Assembly (NCBI GenBank): GCA_934567355.1
Contig: CAKTJC010000037.1
Coordinates: 1 to 24,718 of the forward strand
Source of the DNA: an uncultured Oscillospiraceae bacterium
GTDB lineage: Bacteria; Bacillota; Clostridia; Oscillospirales; Oscillospiraceae
Reading direction: 5' to 3'
Length of the DNA stretch: 24,718 nt
Both the position numbers and the translations under genes were made by a program. Shown in pieces: positions 1 through 7,587 of this stretch. The notes beneath the pieces are model-generated. The model did not search any database. It had not been told where the DNA came from and saw only the letters and a program-made list of their open reading frames with translations. Numbering within the stretch: position 1 is the stretch's first letter; the number at the start of each line of letters is the position of its first letter.

Positions 1-93
1 TCAGAGGTTATCCACCGTTTTTATTGGGCACCTATTGTATAATGCGATTTTTGGTGTTTATGCGGTGTTGCCCTAAAGAAAAACGGGATCTGA

Positions 94-128
94 CAAACCG
101 GCTCCAGCCTGTCGGTTTGATTTTCTTT
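94..128 (+). terminator. Terminator-like hairpin upstream of the solute-binding protein
   Basis: Arms CAAACCG (94-100) and CGGTTTG (113-119) flank a short GC-rich loop and are followed by ATTTTCTTT, the form of an intrinsic terminator. It ends about 30 bases before the start codon at 160. A possible -10 (TATAAT, 38-43, with no good -35) lies upstream. The hairpin could therefore end an unseen upstream transcript or act as an attenuator in the leader of the sensor operon; the sequence does not decide between these. Confidence 0.5.
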
Positions 129-159
129 GACGAATCTCAACTCAGGAGAAAAGCTGCCC

Positions 160-1161
160 ATGAAAAGGATCGTTATCTTAACCCTTCTCATCACCCTGCT
201 GCTGGCGGGCTGTGGGAAGGAGACCGTGCAGGAGACGCTGACGCCGGAGGAGAACCGGCTGGTGGTATATACCTCCCACAAGGAGGAGGTGTACCGCCCC
301 ATCATCCGCGAATTTGAGGAGCGGACGGGCATCTGGGTGGAGCTGGTCACCGGGGGCAGCAACGAGCTGCTGGAGCAGCTGCGCGCAGAGCAAGCGTCGC
401 CCCGGGCAGATGTGATGTTCGGCGGCGGCGTAGAGAGTCTGGAAAGCTACCGCGACCTGTTCGAGCCCGTGCAGTGCGCCGACTGCGGCCGGATCTCCGC
501 CGCCCTGCGGGAGCCGGAGGACGCCTGGACGCCCTTTTCCGCCCTGCCCGTGGTGCTCATCTACAATACCAAGCTGGTGGATCCCGCCGACCTGACCGGG
601 TGGGCGGATCTTGCCAAGCCGGAATTTCACGGCGAAATTGCCTTCGCCGATCCCACAAAATCCGCTTCCTCCTTCACTGCCGTTGCCACCATTGTGCAGG
701 GCTGCGGCGAGGAGCTGGCGGCGTCCGTTGCCCGCAATCTTGCCGGGGAGCAGCTCGATTCCTCCGGCCAGGTGCTGACCCAGGTGGCAGACGGTGAAAA
801 GCTGGTGGGCGTCACCCTGGAGGAAACCGCCCTGCAGCGCATCGCCGCCGGGGCAAATCTGGCGCTGGTCTACCCCCGGGAGGGCACCAGCTGCGTCCCG
901 GACGGCACCGCCGTGCTGCGCGGTGCGCCCCACCGGGAAAATGCGCTGAAATTTCTGGACTTCACCCTCAGCCGCGCCGTGCAGGAGCTGCTGGGCAGCC
1001 GGTTTTACCGCCGCAGTGTAAGGCAGGATGTGGTGGTCAGCGCGTCCCTGCCCGGCATGGAGGAGCTGACGCTGGTGGACTACGACATTCCCTGGGCGGC
1101 GCACAGCCGCAGTGACATCCTGCAAAAATGGAGCAACGACGTGAAGGAGGGCATGCAGTGA
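160..1161 (+). CDS. Lipoprotein extracellular solute-binding protein (AfuA/HptA/FbpA-like)
   Basis: Predicted periplasm-side, membrane-tethered binding protein of 333 residues. The ATG at 160 is preferred over an upstream TTG at 127: it follows a CAGGAG ribosome site at 143-148 and begins a lipoprotein signal peptide with a lipobox LLAGC (lipidated Cys18). The mature part starts with LVVYTSHKEE, typical of the iron/hexose-phosphate binding protein superfamily, and continues with ADVMFGGG and FADPTKS segments characteristic of that fold. No permease or ATPase is adjacent. Its stop overlaps the start of a histidine kinase by four bases, so it more likely feeds ligand information to the kinase than serves transport. 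Family annotation often says iron binding, but related proteins (AfuA, HptA) bind sugar phosphates, so the ligand is uncertain. Confidence 0.88.
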   Translation: MKRIVILTLLITLLLAGCGKETVQETLTPEENRLVVYTSHKEEVYRPIIREFEERTGIWVELVTGGSNELLEQLRAEQASPRADVMFGGGVESLESYRDLFEPVQCADCGRISAALREPEDAWTPFSALPVVLIYNTKLVDPADLTGWADLAKPEFHGEIAFADPTKSASSFTAVATIVQGCGEELAASVARNLAGEQLDSSGQVLTQVADGEKLVGVTLEETALQRIAAGANLALVYPREGTSCVPDGTAVLRGAPHRENALKFLDFTLSRAVQELLGSRFYRRSVRQDVVVSASLPGMEELTLVDYDIPWAAHSRSDILQKWSNDVKEGMQ

Positions 1162-2855
1162 GCAGCTTGAAGAATTCCTTCCGCCACCGGCTCTTTGCCG
1201 CGATGCTGCTCTCCTCCCTGCTTCCGCTGCTGATCTGCTCCGTGCTGATGGTGCAGATCACCCGGCTGCGGATGGAAAACAAGGCGCGGGAGGACATGGC
1301 GCAGCAATCCGCCGTGCTCTGCCAGAGTCTGAGCGAGATCCGGCAGGCCGTCACCGGTGCAGCCGCCCGGCTGACGGACACCGAGGCTGCCATCCACGCC
1401 CTGGGTTCCGGGGTGGGCAGCCGGCTTCAGACCAACAGCCTCCTGTTCGATGCCACGGACAGCTGGCGCAACCTCGCGGTTTTTGACCTTTATGACACCG
1501 CCGGCGTCTGCCGCTATTCCACCCGGGGCACCCTGTCGCAGAATCTGCCCACGGACTGGGGCGTGCTCTACGGCGCGTTCCAGGCGCAGGGGGAACCGGT
1601 GTACTATGCCACGGAGGATCCGGCGGACACCGCCTCCGCCCTGCTGCTGGCAGGCGTCCGGCTGGAGGCGGAGGACGGGTGCAGCGGGTATCTGGTGATG
1701 CGGCTGTATTCCGCCGGGTTCCATGTGCTGCTGGACGGAAAATATGTGCAGAGCGACGTGCTGGTGCTCAGCCGCTTCTTCCGCCCCATCTACGGCTCCC
1801 AGACCGGGCTGACCCAGGTGCTTGCCCCCCAGCTGCGGCAGGAGCTGCTGGAGGGGAATTTTCCGGAGGACGGCAGCTATGTCTATTCCGTTACCCACCA
1901 CGACGTCACCGGGCTGAACCTGGTGCTGCGCCAGCCGAAGATGTTCACCGCCACCACCGTGCGGCTGCTGACCACGGCGGGGCTGGTGTGCGTGCTGGTG
2001 TGCGTGTTCATTTCCGCCCTGGTCAGCCTGCCCCTGAGCCGCCAGATCGCCGCGCCGCTGGAGAACCTGATGGCCGCCTTCGGCCGGGTGCAGCAGGATA
2101 AGCTGGAAACCCAGCTGCCCGTGGATCGGCAGGATGAATTCGGCCAGCTGGCCGACCGGTTCAACCACATGGTGCACGCCCTCAGCGTCAACCGGCAAGA
2201 GCTGCTGACCAATCAGCAGGAGTTGAATCAGGCGCAGATCCGCATGCTCCAGGCGCAGCTGAACCCCCATTTTCTGTGCAACACCCTGGACACCATGAAG
2301 TGGATCAGCAAGATCAACAAGGTGCCCCAGGTCGCCATGATGGCAACCAACCTGGCGGACATTCTGCGTTTCTGCATCTCCGCCGAGGAATTCGTGCCGC
2401 TGTACCGGGAGATGGAGATTCTGCACCGCTACATCGAGATACAAAAGCTGCGCCTGTCGGATGATTTTTCCTTCAGCGAGTGCATCCCGGAGGAGCTTTA
2501 CGACTGCATGGTGCCCAAAATGATTTTGCAGCCCATTGTGGAAAACGCCATTCTCCACGGCATCGACGGCCAGTCCGGCAGCACCATCCGCATCTGTGCC
2601 CGGGTGGCGGACGGCCTGCTGCAGATCGACGTGACGGACAACGGCAGGGGCTTCCCCCAGGAGATGCTGGGGCAGCCCTACGGGCGGGACAAGGGGCTTG
2701 CAAAAGGCCACCTGGGACTATATAATGTGGACATGATTCTGCGCAGGAACTATGGGGAGCACTGCGGCCTGTTCCTGGACTGCGGTGAAGGCGGCGTGGG
2801 CGCAAAGGTCACCGCGACGCTGCCGATCAGCTATGAGGAGGAACACGAATGCTGA
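1158..2855 (+). CDS. Sensor histidine kinase, YesM/LytS type with HAMP domain
   Basis: Membrane sensor kinase of 565 residues. I chose GTG at 1158: it is preceded by AAGGAGG (1144-1150) and makes a GTGA overlap with the upstream stop. TM1 covers about residues 12-36 and TM2 about 267-292, enclosing an extracytoplasmic sensor region of about 230 residues. A HAMP linker follows (about 293-345, containing DEFGQLADRFN). The His_kinase domain has the phospho-acceptor His371 in LNPHFLCN, an N box with Asn463 in QPIVENAILHG and a G box at DNGRGFP (about 494-500). It probably autophosphorylates and passes phosphate to the regulator encoded immediately downstream. Its position between a binding protein and an AraC-type regulator suggests the lipoprotein is its ligand-sensing partner. 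Confidence 0.93.
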   Translation: MSSLKNSFRHRLFAAMLLSSLLPLLICSVLMVQITRLRMENKAREDMAQQSAVLCQSLSEIRQAVTGAAARLTDTEAAIHALGSGVGSRLQTNSLLFDATDSWRNLAVFDLYDTAGVCRYSTRGTLSQNLPTDWGVLYGAFQAQGEPVYYATEDPADTASALLLAGVRLEAEDGCSGYLVMRLYSAGFHVLLDGKYVQSDVLVLSRFFRPIYGSQTGLTQVLAPQLRQELLEGNFPEDGSYVYSVTHHDVTGLNLVLRQPKMFTATTVRLLTTAGLVCVLVCVFISALVSLPLSRQIAAPLENLMAAFGRVQQDKLETQLPVDRQDEFGQLADRFNHMVHALSVNRQELLTNQQELNQAQIRMLQAQLNPHFLCNTLDTMKWISKINKVPQVAMMATNLADILRFCISAEEFVPLYREMEILHRYIEIQKLRLSDDFSFSECIPEELYDCMVPKMILQPIVENAILHGIDGQSGSTIRICARVADGLLQIDVTDNGRGFPQEMLGQPYGRDKGLAKGHLGLYNVDMILRRNYGEHCGLFLDCGEGGVGAKVTATLPISYEEEHEC

Positions 2856-3589
2856 AAGTGCTGATTGTAGAGGACGAGGAGATGATCCGCAAGGGCATTG
2901 TGCTCACGGTGGATTGGGCAGCGCTGGACTGCGTGGTGGTCGGCGAGGCCGCCAACGGCGTCCAGGGGCTGGAAGCCGCCCGGCGGCTGGAGCCCAGCCT
3001 GATCATCACCGACCTGAAAATGCCCCAGATGGACGGCATTGAAATGCTCACCGCCCTGCGCAAGGAGGGCTGCACCGCCTACGTCATCATCCTGACCGCC
3101 TATGATAATTTTGCCTATGCCCAGAGCGCTCTGCGCCTGGGGGCGGTGGACTATCTGCTCAAGCCCTTCCACGACGGGGATCTGGAAAACGCCATCACCC
3201 GCATCCAGCAGCGCCTCCAGCCCGCCGCCGGAGCGACCCCCATCGGCGTCCCCCGCAAGGGCGACAAGAGCAAATACGTGCTCGAGGCCATGGACTATAT
3301 CAGCAAGCACTATAACGAGCCGGACATCAGCGTGGGCACCGTCGCCCAGAGCCTGAACATCAGCGAGGGCTACCTCAGCCACACCTTCAAAAAGGAGACG
3401 GACTACACGCTGCTCAATTATCTCACCCGCTACCGCATCCACAAGGCCATGGAGCTGCTGAAGGACTGCCGCGTCAAGGTATACGAGGTCGCCGAGCAGG
3501 TCGGCTACCGCGACATCGCCTATTTTTCCGCCACCTTCAAAAAATACACCGGCATCTCCCCGTCCGAATACCAGCTTTCCAGCAGATGA
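2849..3589 (+). CDS. Response regulator, CheY receiver plus AraC-type DNA-binding domain (YesN-like)
   Basis: Cytoplasmic transcription factor of 246 residues. The receiver domain (about 1-120) starts LKVLIVEDEE and carries the phospho-acceptor Asp55 in IITDLKMP, with KPF as the conserved lysine near residue 105. The C-terminal part (about 145-246) is an AraC/XylS double helix-turn-helix ending in the typical YFSATFKKYTGISPSEY signature. The ATG overlaps the last seven bases of the kinase gene, indicating translational coupling and a cognate pair. Known relatives (HptR, YesN) activate nearby transport or sugar-use operons. No such transporter lies in the window, so the target is unknown. Confidence 0.94.
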   Translation: MLKVLIVEDEEMIRKGIVLTVDWAALDCVVVGEAANGVQGLEAARRLEPSLIITDLKMPQMDGIEMLTALRKEGCTAYVIILTAYDNFAYAQSALRLGAVDYLLKPFHDGDLENAITRIQQRLQPAAGATPIGVPRKGDKSKYVLEAMDYISKHYNEPDISVGTVAQSLNISEGYLSHTFKKETDYTLLNYLTRYRIHKAMELLKDCRVKVYEVAEQVGYRDIAYFSATFKKYTGISPSEYQLSSR

Positions 3590-3619
3590 CCGTCCCGGAG
3601 ATGCCCAAGGAGAAAACGC

Positions 3620-4405
3620 ATGATCAAACTGATCGCAACCGACATTGACGGCACCCTGCTGCAAAACGGGGAGACGGAAATCAGCCCCCGGTTCTTTGAC
3701 GCCGCCCGGCGGCTGATGGATTCCGGCATCGCCGTGTGCGCCGCCAGCGGGCGGCAATACAAAAGCCTTTTGAGCCTCTTCGCCCCCACGGCGGAGCGGA
3801 TGTACTTTATCTGTGAAAACGGCGCGGTGGTCTATGGGCCGGGCGCGCAGCTGCTGTCCAAAACCGTGATCGACCGGGCGCTGTCCCTGCGCCTGTGCCG
3901 GGAGATCCTGGACATTCCGGATTGCGAACTGCTGATCTCCGGGACGAATATGAGCTATCTGTGCCCCAAAACGCTGGAATATCTGAACCATATCCGCTAT
4001 TTTGTCGGAAACAACGTGACCGTCCTCCCCCGCCCGGAGGATATGCCGGAGGATTTTGTAAAGATCTCCGCCTTTTATCTGCCCGGCGCGGAGCAGGTCG
4101 AGACGATTCTCCGGCCGCAGTGGGAGCGGGATTTTCAGGTCGCCATCGCAGGCAAATGCTGGCTGGACTTCACCCTGGCGGACAAAGCCACCGGCATGCA
4201 GGCGCTCTACCGGGCGCTGCACATCACACCGGAGGAGGCAATGGCCTTCGGCGACAACTACAATGATGTCCCCATGCTCGACTGCGTGGGTCACCCCTAC
4301 CTGATGCGCACCGCCGCTGAACCTCTGCGCCGCCGCTATCCCACCCAATGCGCCCGCCCGGAGGACGTGCTGGAGGATATTTTATGCACCCCCGGGAGGC
4401 CCTGA
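3620..4405 (+). CDS. HAD-superfamily hydrolase, Cof/YidA type (sugar-phosphatase-like)
   Basis: Probable cytoplasmic phosphatase of 261 residues, the usual length for Cof-type proteins. Motif I is ATDIDGTLL with nucleophile Asp8 and acid/base Asp10. Motif IV is GDNYND (from Gly211), which binds Mg2+. The middle region is a C2-type cap. The start has an AAGGAG site about ten bases upstream and lies 30 bases after the response regulator, so the gene probably belongs to the same transcript. Known family members dephosphorylate hexose phosphates, FMN or pyridoxal phosphate. Placement next to a putative sugar-phosphate sensor makes a sugar phosphate an attractive, but inferred, substrate. No convincing terminator was seen downstream. 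Confidence 0.9.
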   Translation: MIKLIATDIDGTLLQNGETEISPRFFDAARRLMDSGIAVCAASGRQYKSLLSLFAPTAERMYFICENGAVVYGPGAQLLSKTVIDRALSLRLCREILDIPDCELLISGTNMSYLCPKTLEYLNHIRYFVGNNVTVLPRPEDMPEDFVKISAFYLPGAEQVETILRPQWERDFQVAIAGKCWLDFTLADKATGMQALYRALHITPEEAMAFGDNYNDVPMLDCVGHPYLMRTAAEPLRRRYPTQCARPEDVLEDILCTPGRP

Positions 4406-4466
4406 AAAGGGGAAACGGCGGCGTTTTTTATCAAACTGTGAACATTCCTCATATCCTTTGTGAACT

Positions 4467-4493
4467 TTAGCACTCTGCCCTTGACAGTGCTAA
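4467..4493 (+). promoter_or_regulatory. CIRCE operator (HrcA binding site)
   Basis: TTAGCACTC at 4467-4475, a nine-base spacer, then CAGTGCTAA at 4485-4493. The CIRCE consensus is TTAGCACTC-N9-GAGTGCTAA; 17 of 18 arm positions match, with one mismatch at the first base of the right arm. The element overlaps the -35 hexamer of the downstream promoter, the expected place for repression by HrcA. Confidence 0.9.
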
Positions 4494-4508
4494 AATTGGT
4501 GCTATAAT
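4481..4508 (+). promoter_or_regulatory. Sigma-A promoter of the hsp20 gene
   Basis: A perfect -35 TTGACA (4481-4486) and perfect -10 TATAAT (4503-4508) are separated by 16 bases. Transcription would start near 4515, leaving a leader of about 97 bases before the ATG at 4612. The -35 sits within the CIRCE operator. Confidence 0.88.
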
Positions 4509-4514
4509 ACAGGT

Positions 4515-4594
4515 GTTCCTTGAGAGAGGAACGGGAAACAAAGTGAATCCGCCGAAAGGCCGGCGCAGATGCCGGCGAAGAAAAGGACGGATTC
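4515..4594 (+). other. Structured 5' leader of the hsp20 mRNA
   Basis: Two predicted stem-loops occupy the leader. The first is GTTCCT/AGGAAC (4515-4520 with 4527-4532) right at the expected mRNA 5' end. The second is GAATCCG/CGGATTC (4545-4551 with 4588-4594), enclosing a perfect GCCGGC/GCCGGC hairpin (4559-4564 with 4571-4576). The ribosome site GGAGG (4599-4603) lies just outside the stem, so it is not sequestered as in a classical ROSE thermometer. Its role could be mRNA stability or spacing. Confidence 0.45.
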
Positions 4595-4611
4595 GATTGG
4601 AGGAATGACTT

Positions 4612-5058
4612 ATGTTGCCCAGCATTTTTGGTGAAAACCTGTTTGATGATTTCTTTGCCGATCCTTTCGGCCTGGTAAGCGCAGGACGTACCGACGAAGC
4701 ACTGTACGGCAAGCATGCGCGTAATATGATGAAAACCGATGTCCGGGAGCTGGATAACTCCTATGAGCTCGATATTGACCTGCCTGGCTTTAAGAAGGAC
4801 GAGATCAGCGTCGACCTGAAGAACGGCTACCTGACCATCGGCGCGACCAAGGGTCTTGACAAGGACGAGAAGGATGGTAGCGGCAAGTACATCCGCCGGG
4901 AGCGTTACGCCGGTGTGTGCAGCCGCAGCTTCTACGTCGGCAATGTGGTTCGCCCGGAGGACGTCACCGCAAAGTATGAGGACGGCATCCTGAAGCTGTC
5001 CGTCCCCAAGTCCGTCAAGCGTGAGCTTCCCGAAACCACCAGTGTTTCCATCCTGTAA
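4612..5058 (+). CDS. Small heat-shock protein, Hsp20/alpha-crystallin family
   Basis: ATP-independent holdase chaperone of 148 residues, normal for bacterial Hsp20. The alpha-crystallin domain spans about residues 40-140, opening with MKTDVRELDNSYELDIDLPG and including the conserved end of the domain, YEDGILKLSVPK. The N-terminus MLPSIFGENLFDDFF is typical of clostridial Hsp18 proteins. GGAGG lies eight bases before the ATG. The gene is monocistronic, set off by its own promoter with a CIRCE operator upstream and a strong terminator downstream. HrcA repression, relieved on heat or protein stress, is therefore predicted. Confidence 0.96.
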   Translation: MLPSIFGENLFDDFFADPFGLVSAGRTDEALYGKHARNMMKTDVRELDNSYELDIDLPGFKKDEISVDLKNGYLTIGATKGLDKDEKDGSGKYIRRERYAGVCSRSFYVGNVVRPEDVTAKYEDGILKLSVPKSVKRELPETTSVSIL

Positions 5059-5091
5059 GCACCGGCTGACGGGTACGATCGGATAAATGAA

Positions 5092-5138
5092 TTCCCCGCA
5101 AGGGGCAGGCAGTTCCTGCTCTTTGCGGGGAAATTTTT
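5092..5138 (+). terminator. Intrinsic terminator after hsp20
   Basis: An 18-base stem (5092-5109 with 5115-5132; all pairs form if two G-U wobbles are allowed) with a five-base loop is followed by ATTTTT. It separates hsp20 from the convergent debranching gene, whose stop codon is a few bases beyond. Confidence 0.93.
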
Positions 5139-5142
5139 GCGG

Positions 5143-7086
5143 TTAACCGTTCTTGTCAATGGCCTCGTAGACACGCAGGATCTCGCCCACGCTCCAGGCC
5201 TGGGCAAAGCAGCCCTTGCCGATGCCGGGATTTTGTCCATCGTAGATTTCCGGAAGCTGGCCAATGCAGCCCTCCCGGAGCATGGGCTCCATGGCGGACA
5301 GCTGGGCGCGGACGTCGGCGCGGGCTTCGGCGGAATTGTCCCGCACCTTCAGGTATGCCAGATAATAGGCGCCCAGGGGGAATACCCATATGGTGCCCTG
5401 GTGATAGGCCAGGTCGCGGGTCATCTGGTCGCCGCCGTAGAAGCCCCGGAACTCCGGGTCGGCGGGGGACAGCGTGCGCAGACCGCAGGAGGTGAACAGG
5501 CTCCGCTCCACCGCGTGGAACACCCGGCACTCCTGATCCCGGCTGAGCATGGTATAGGGCAGACTCAGCGCCCAGATCTGATTGCAGCGCAGCTGCTCAT
5601 CGGCATGGGTGCCGGAGAGAACATCCCGCAGGTAGCCCTTGTCCTCCATGTAAAATTCAGAAATGAAGGAATCCCGCACCTGCCGCGCCAGGTCGCCGTA
5701 TTCCTTGCCGGAAATCCCGAATCTTTCCGAAAATTCCTCCATGATCTTCAGGGCGTTGTACCAATAGGCGTTTACCTCCACGGGCTTGCCGTGGCGGGGT
5801 GTGGGGAGAATGCCCTGGACGCAGATGTCCATCCACGTCACCTGGTCGCTGCCCTCTCCGGCGTGGATCAGGCCGTCGGTATCCATGTAGATGGCATGGT
5901 GGGTACCCCGGCGGTAAGCGGCGATGATGCGCTCCAGCGTGGGGTATGCCTCGCGGACGAAATCCCAGTTGCCGCTGCGGCGGACGAACTGCCACACAGC
6001 ATCAATGAGCAGCAGGGCAGCATCCACGGTATTGTAAACCGGGTCGCTGCCCCCCTCGGGGAAGAGATTGGGCACCAATCCGTCCTTTTCATAGGCCAGG
6101 AAGGTGCGCAGGATGCTGGCGGCATCCACAAACCGGCCGGTGGCCAGCGCGCAGCCGGTCAGGGCGATCATGGTATCGCGCCCCCAGTCGGAGAACAGGG
6201 GATAGCCCGCCAGAATGGTCATGCCGTTGGTGGAGGCACGGCGGACGATGAAGGCATCGGCGCTGACCGCCAGCTGCCGCGCCACCGGATCCCGGAACCC
6301 TGCCCGGCTCTCCAGCTCGCCCTGGTGGCGCAGCTGGGTGGAGAGGATCTCCTCCGCCGTGAGGTACTGGCGGCGGTCGGAGAAAATAATGGAAAAGTCG
6401 CGGGACTGCCCCGCTTCCACGGTAAACTCCGCCATGCAGGCAGAAACGGCGGCACCCCGGCCGGGGCGGCCGTCCTTGGCGTCCTCCGGGTAGGCCAGCC
6501 ACTGCGTACGCGGGGGTGTCTGGCGCAGGAGGCCGGTGGTCGTGATATGCAGCGTATTTGCCCCGCAGGTGATCCTGCCGGAATCGAAGCTGACCACGGG
6601 CGCGGACTGCACAGCCTGCTCCTTGGAGGCAAATTTTACAAAGGGCTCGGCAGTAAGGGTGCAGCTCTGGGCGGACTGGTTTTCCACCCGGTAGATCACG
6701 GCGGTGGTATTCTGCCCATAGGTCATGGTCATGGTGCGCGTCACCTGAACGCCGCCGATGCAGTAGCGCCAATGGGGGATATTGTCATAGGAAAAGAAGC
6801 TTAAATTTCTGTAGCCCTCCTCCGGCGCGGTGCCGTCGGTAAACTCCTGGGTGGACAGAAAATGCTCCTGCCCCTCCACCGTCAGCCGCTCGCTCATGCG
6901 GTGCACCAGGGTCACACGTTTATTGGGCGCACGCACTGCCGAAATCAGCAGCCCCTGGTCGCAGCGGTTGGCGGAATATGCCGCCGTCAGCGACGCATAT
7001 CCCCCCAGTCCATTGGTCAGCAAAAAGCAGCTCTCCTGGCTCCGCGCCAACGTGCGCATCTCCTGCTTGCCGAAAACAAATCGCAT
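5143..7086 (-). CDS. Amylo-alpha-1,6-glucosidase (bacterial glycogen debranching enzyme, GH133-like)
   Basis: Cytoplasmic enzyme of 647 residues predicted to hydrolyse alpha-1,6 branch stubs of glycogen or related glucans. The N-terminal GDE_N-like beta domain (about 1-240) contains FLLTNGLGGYAS. The C-terminal alpha/alpha barrel (about 270-640) contains DWGRDTMIAL (Asp304) and VTWMD (Asp420), the two acidic motifs conserved in this family, and ends with the usual GCFAQAWSVGEILR. I chose the ATG at 7086: it has GGAGGAA four bases upstream and fits the promoter at 7131-7159. A longer frame starting at 7116 has no ribosome site and would begin only a few bases after the predicted transcription start. 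The gene appears monocistronic and convergent with hsp20. Confidence 0.92.
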   Translation of the reverse strand: MRFVFGKQEMRTLARSQESCFLLTNGLGGYASLTAAYSANRCDQGLLISAVRAPNKRVTLVHRMSERLTVEGQEHFLSTQEFTDGTAPEEGYRNLSFFSYDNIPHWRYCIGGVQVTRTMTMTYGQNTTAVIYRVENQSAQSCTLTAEPFVKFASKEQAVQSAPVVSFDSGRITCGANTLHITTTGLLRQTPPRTQWLAYPEDAKDGRPGRGAAVSACMAEFTVEAGQSRDFSIIFSDRRQYLTAEEILSTQLRHQGELESRAGFRDPVARQLAVSADAFIVRRASTNGMTILAGYPLFSDWGRDTMIALTGCALATGRFVDAASILRTFLAYEKDGLVPNLFPEGGSDPVYNTVDAALLLIDAVWQFVRRSGNWDFVREAYPTLERIIAAYRRGTHHAIYMDTDGLIHAGEGSDQVTWMDICVQGILPTPRHGKPVEVNAYWYNALKIMEEFSERFGISGKEYGDLARQVRDSFISEFYMEDKGYLRDVLSGTHADEQLRCNQIWALSLPYTMLSRDQECRVFHAVERSLFTSCGLRTLSPADPEFRGFYGGDQMTRDLAYHQGTIWVFPLGAYYLAYLKVRDNSAEARADVRAQLSAMEPMLREGCIGQLPEIYDGQNPGIGKGCFAQAWSVGEILRVYEAIDKNG

Positions 7087-7130
7087 ACCGTTCCTCCGTC
7101 TCCCCGGAAAATTCATAACGTATGTAATAA

Positions 7131-7159
7131 AGTATATCCATTTTTGTCGATTTCGTCAA
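7131..7159 (-). promoter_or_regulatory. Sigma-A promoter of the debranching enzyme gene
   Basis: Read on the minus strand: -35 TTGACG (7159-7154), a 17-base spacer, -10 TATACT (7136-7131). The predicted start lies near 7124, giving a leader of about 38 bases to the ATG at 7086. The promoter stands immediately beside the IS remnant and remains intact. Confidence 0.8.
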
Positions 7160-7206
7160 TCGGAATTTCACCCGCCGAAATTGCGGTCACCCATAGGCGT
7201 TCCCAG

Positions 7207-7446
7207 AACCGCAAGATCATTCGATCCATGTCCAGGAAAGGGAATTGCTGCGATAATTGCATTATGGAAACATTCTTTGGAAGGCTTAAAAATGAGATGT
7301 TTTACGGATATGAGAAGGAATATGCCTCTTTTGAAATCTTCTCTGAAGCAATTGCCGACTATATTGATCACTACAGCAACAGAAGAATTCAAGCCAAAAC
7401 AAAATGAATGCCTCCCGTAAAGTTCCGGGAAGCATCCATGATGTGA
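7207..7446 (+). pseudogene. IS3-family transposase (orfB) C-terminal remnant
   Basis: Only the last part of the DDE integrase is present. It carries SMSRKGNCCDNCIMETFFGR, with the catalytic Glu in METFF, followed by LKNEMFYGYE and DYIDHYSNRRIQAKTK. At 7405-7407 the frame meets TGA where relatives have Trp. Beyond it, the same frame continues with MPPVKFREASMM to a second stop at 7444-7446, matching the usual end of these transposases. The gene is thus 5'-truncated and carries a nonsense mutation. The first two catalytic Asp regions are missing and the left end is undefined; family homology becomes clear only from about 7216. Confidence 0.88.
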
Positions 7447-7470
7447 AGCTAATTATTCAGTTCAACCGAC

Positions 7471-7495
7471 AGTGTCCAGAAAACTGGGTACATAT
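7471..7495 (+). mobile_element. Probable right end of the IS3-family element
   Basis: About 25 bases after the transposase frame lies AGTGTCCAGAAAACTGGGTACA, which resembles the terminal inverted repeats (TGTCC...) of IS3-group elements. No matching left repeat remains on the 5' side, so the element is a one-ended relic. From here to 7587 I see only a short direct repeat, AGTGAATAG at 7549 and 7563, and no gene. Confidence 0.5.
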
Positions 7496-7587
7496 CACAT
7501 CCAGGGGGGATGTTTGTCAATCATGGCGCGAAGCGCTGGCTAGGTAAGAGTGAATAGTGGACAGTGAATAGATCCGGCACTGCCGCC

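Noticed and set aside
1080..2711. Long minus-strand frame opposite the histidine kinase
   Set aside because: Antisense shadow of a clear kinase gene; composition is His/Gln/Gly-rich without motifs.
4390..4430. Possible terminator after the HAD gene (AAACG...CGTTT then T run)
   Set aside because: The stem is only five base pairs; too weak to call with confidence.
7405..7407. TGA in the transposase read as Trp (alternative genetic code)
   Set aside because: TGA is the normal stop of several intact genes here (for example at 1159-1161 and 15236-15238), and the transposase is already truncated, so a nonsense mutation is the simpler reading.
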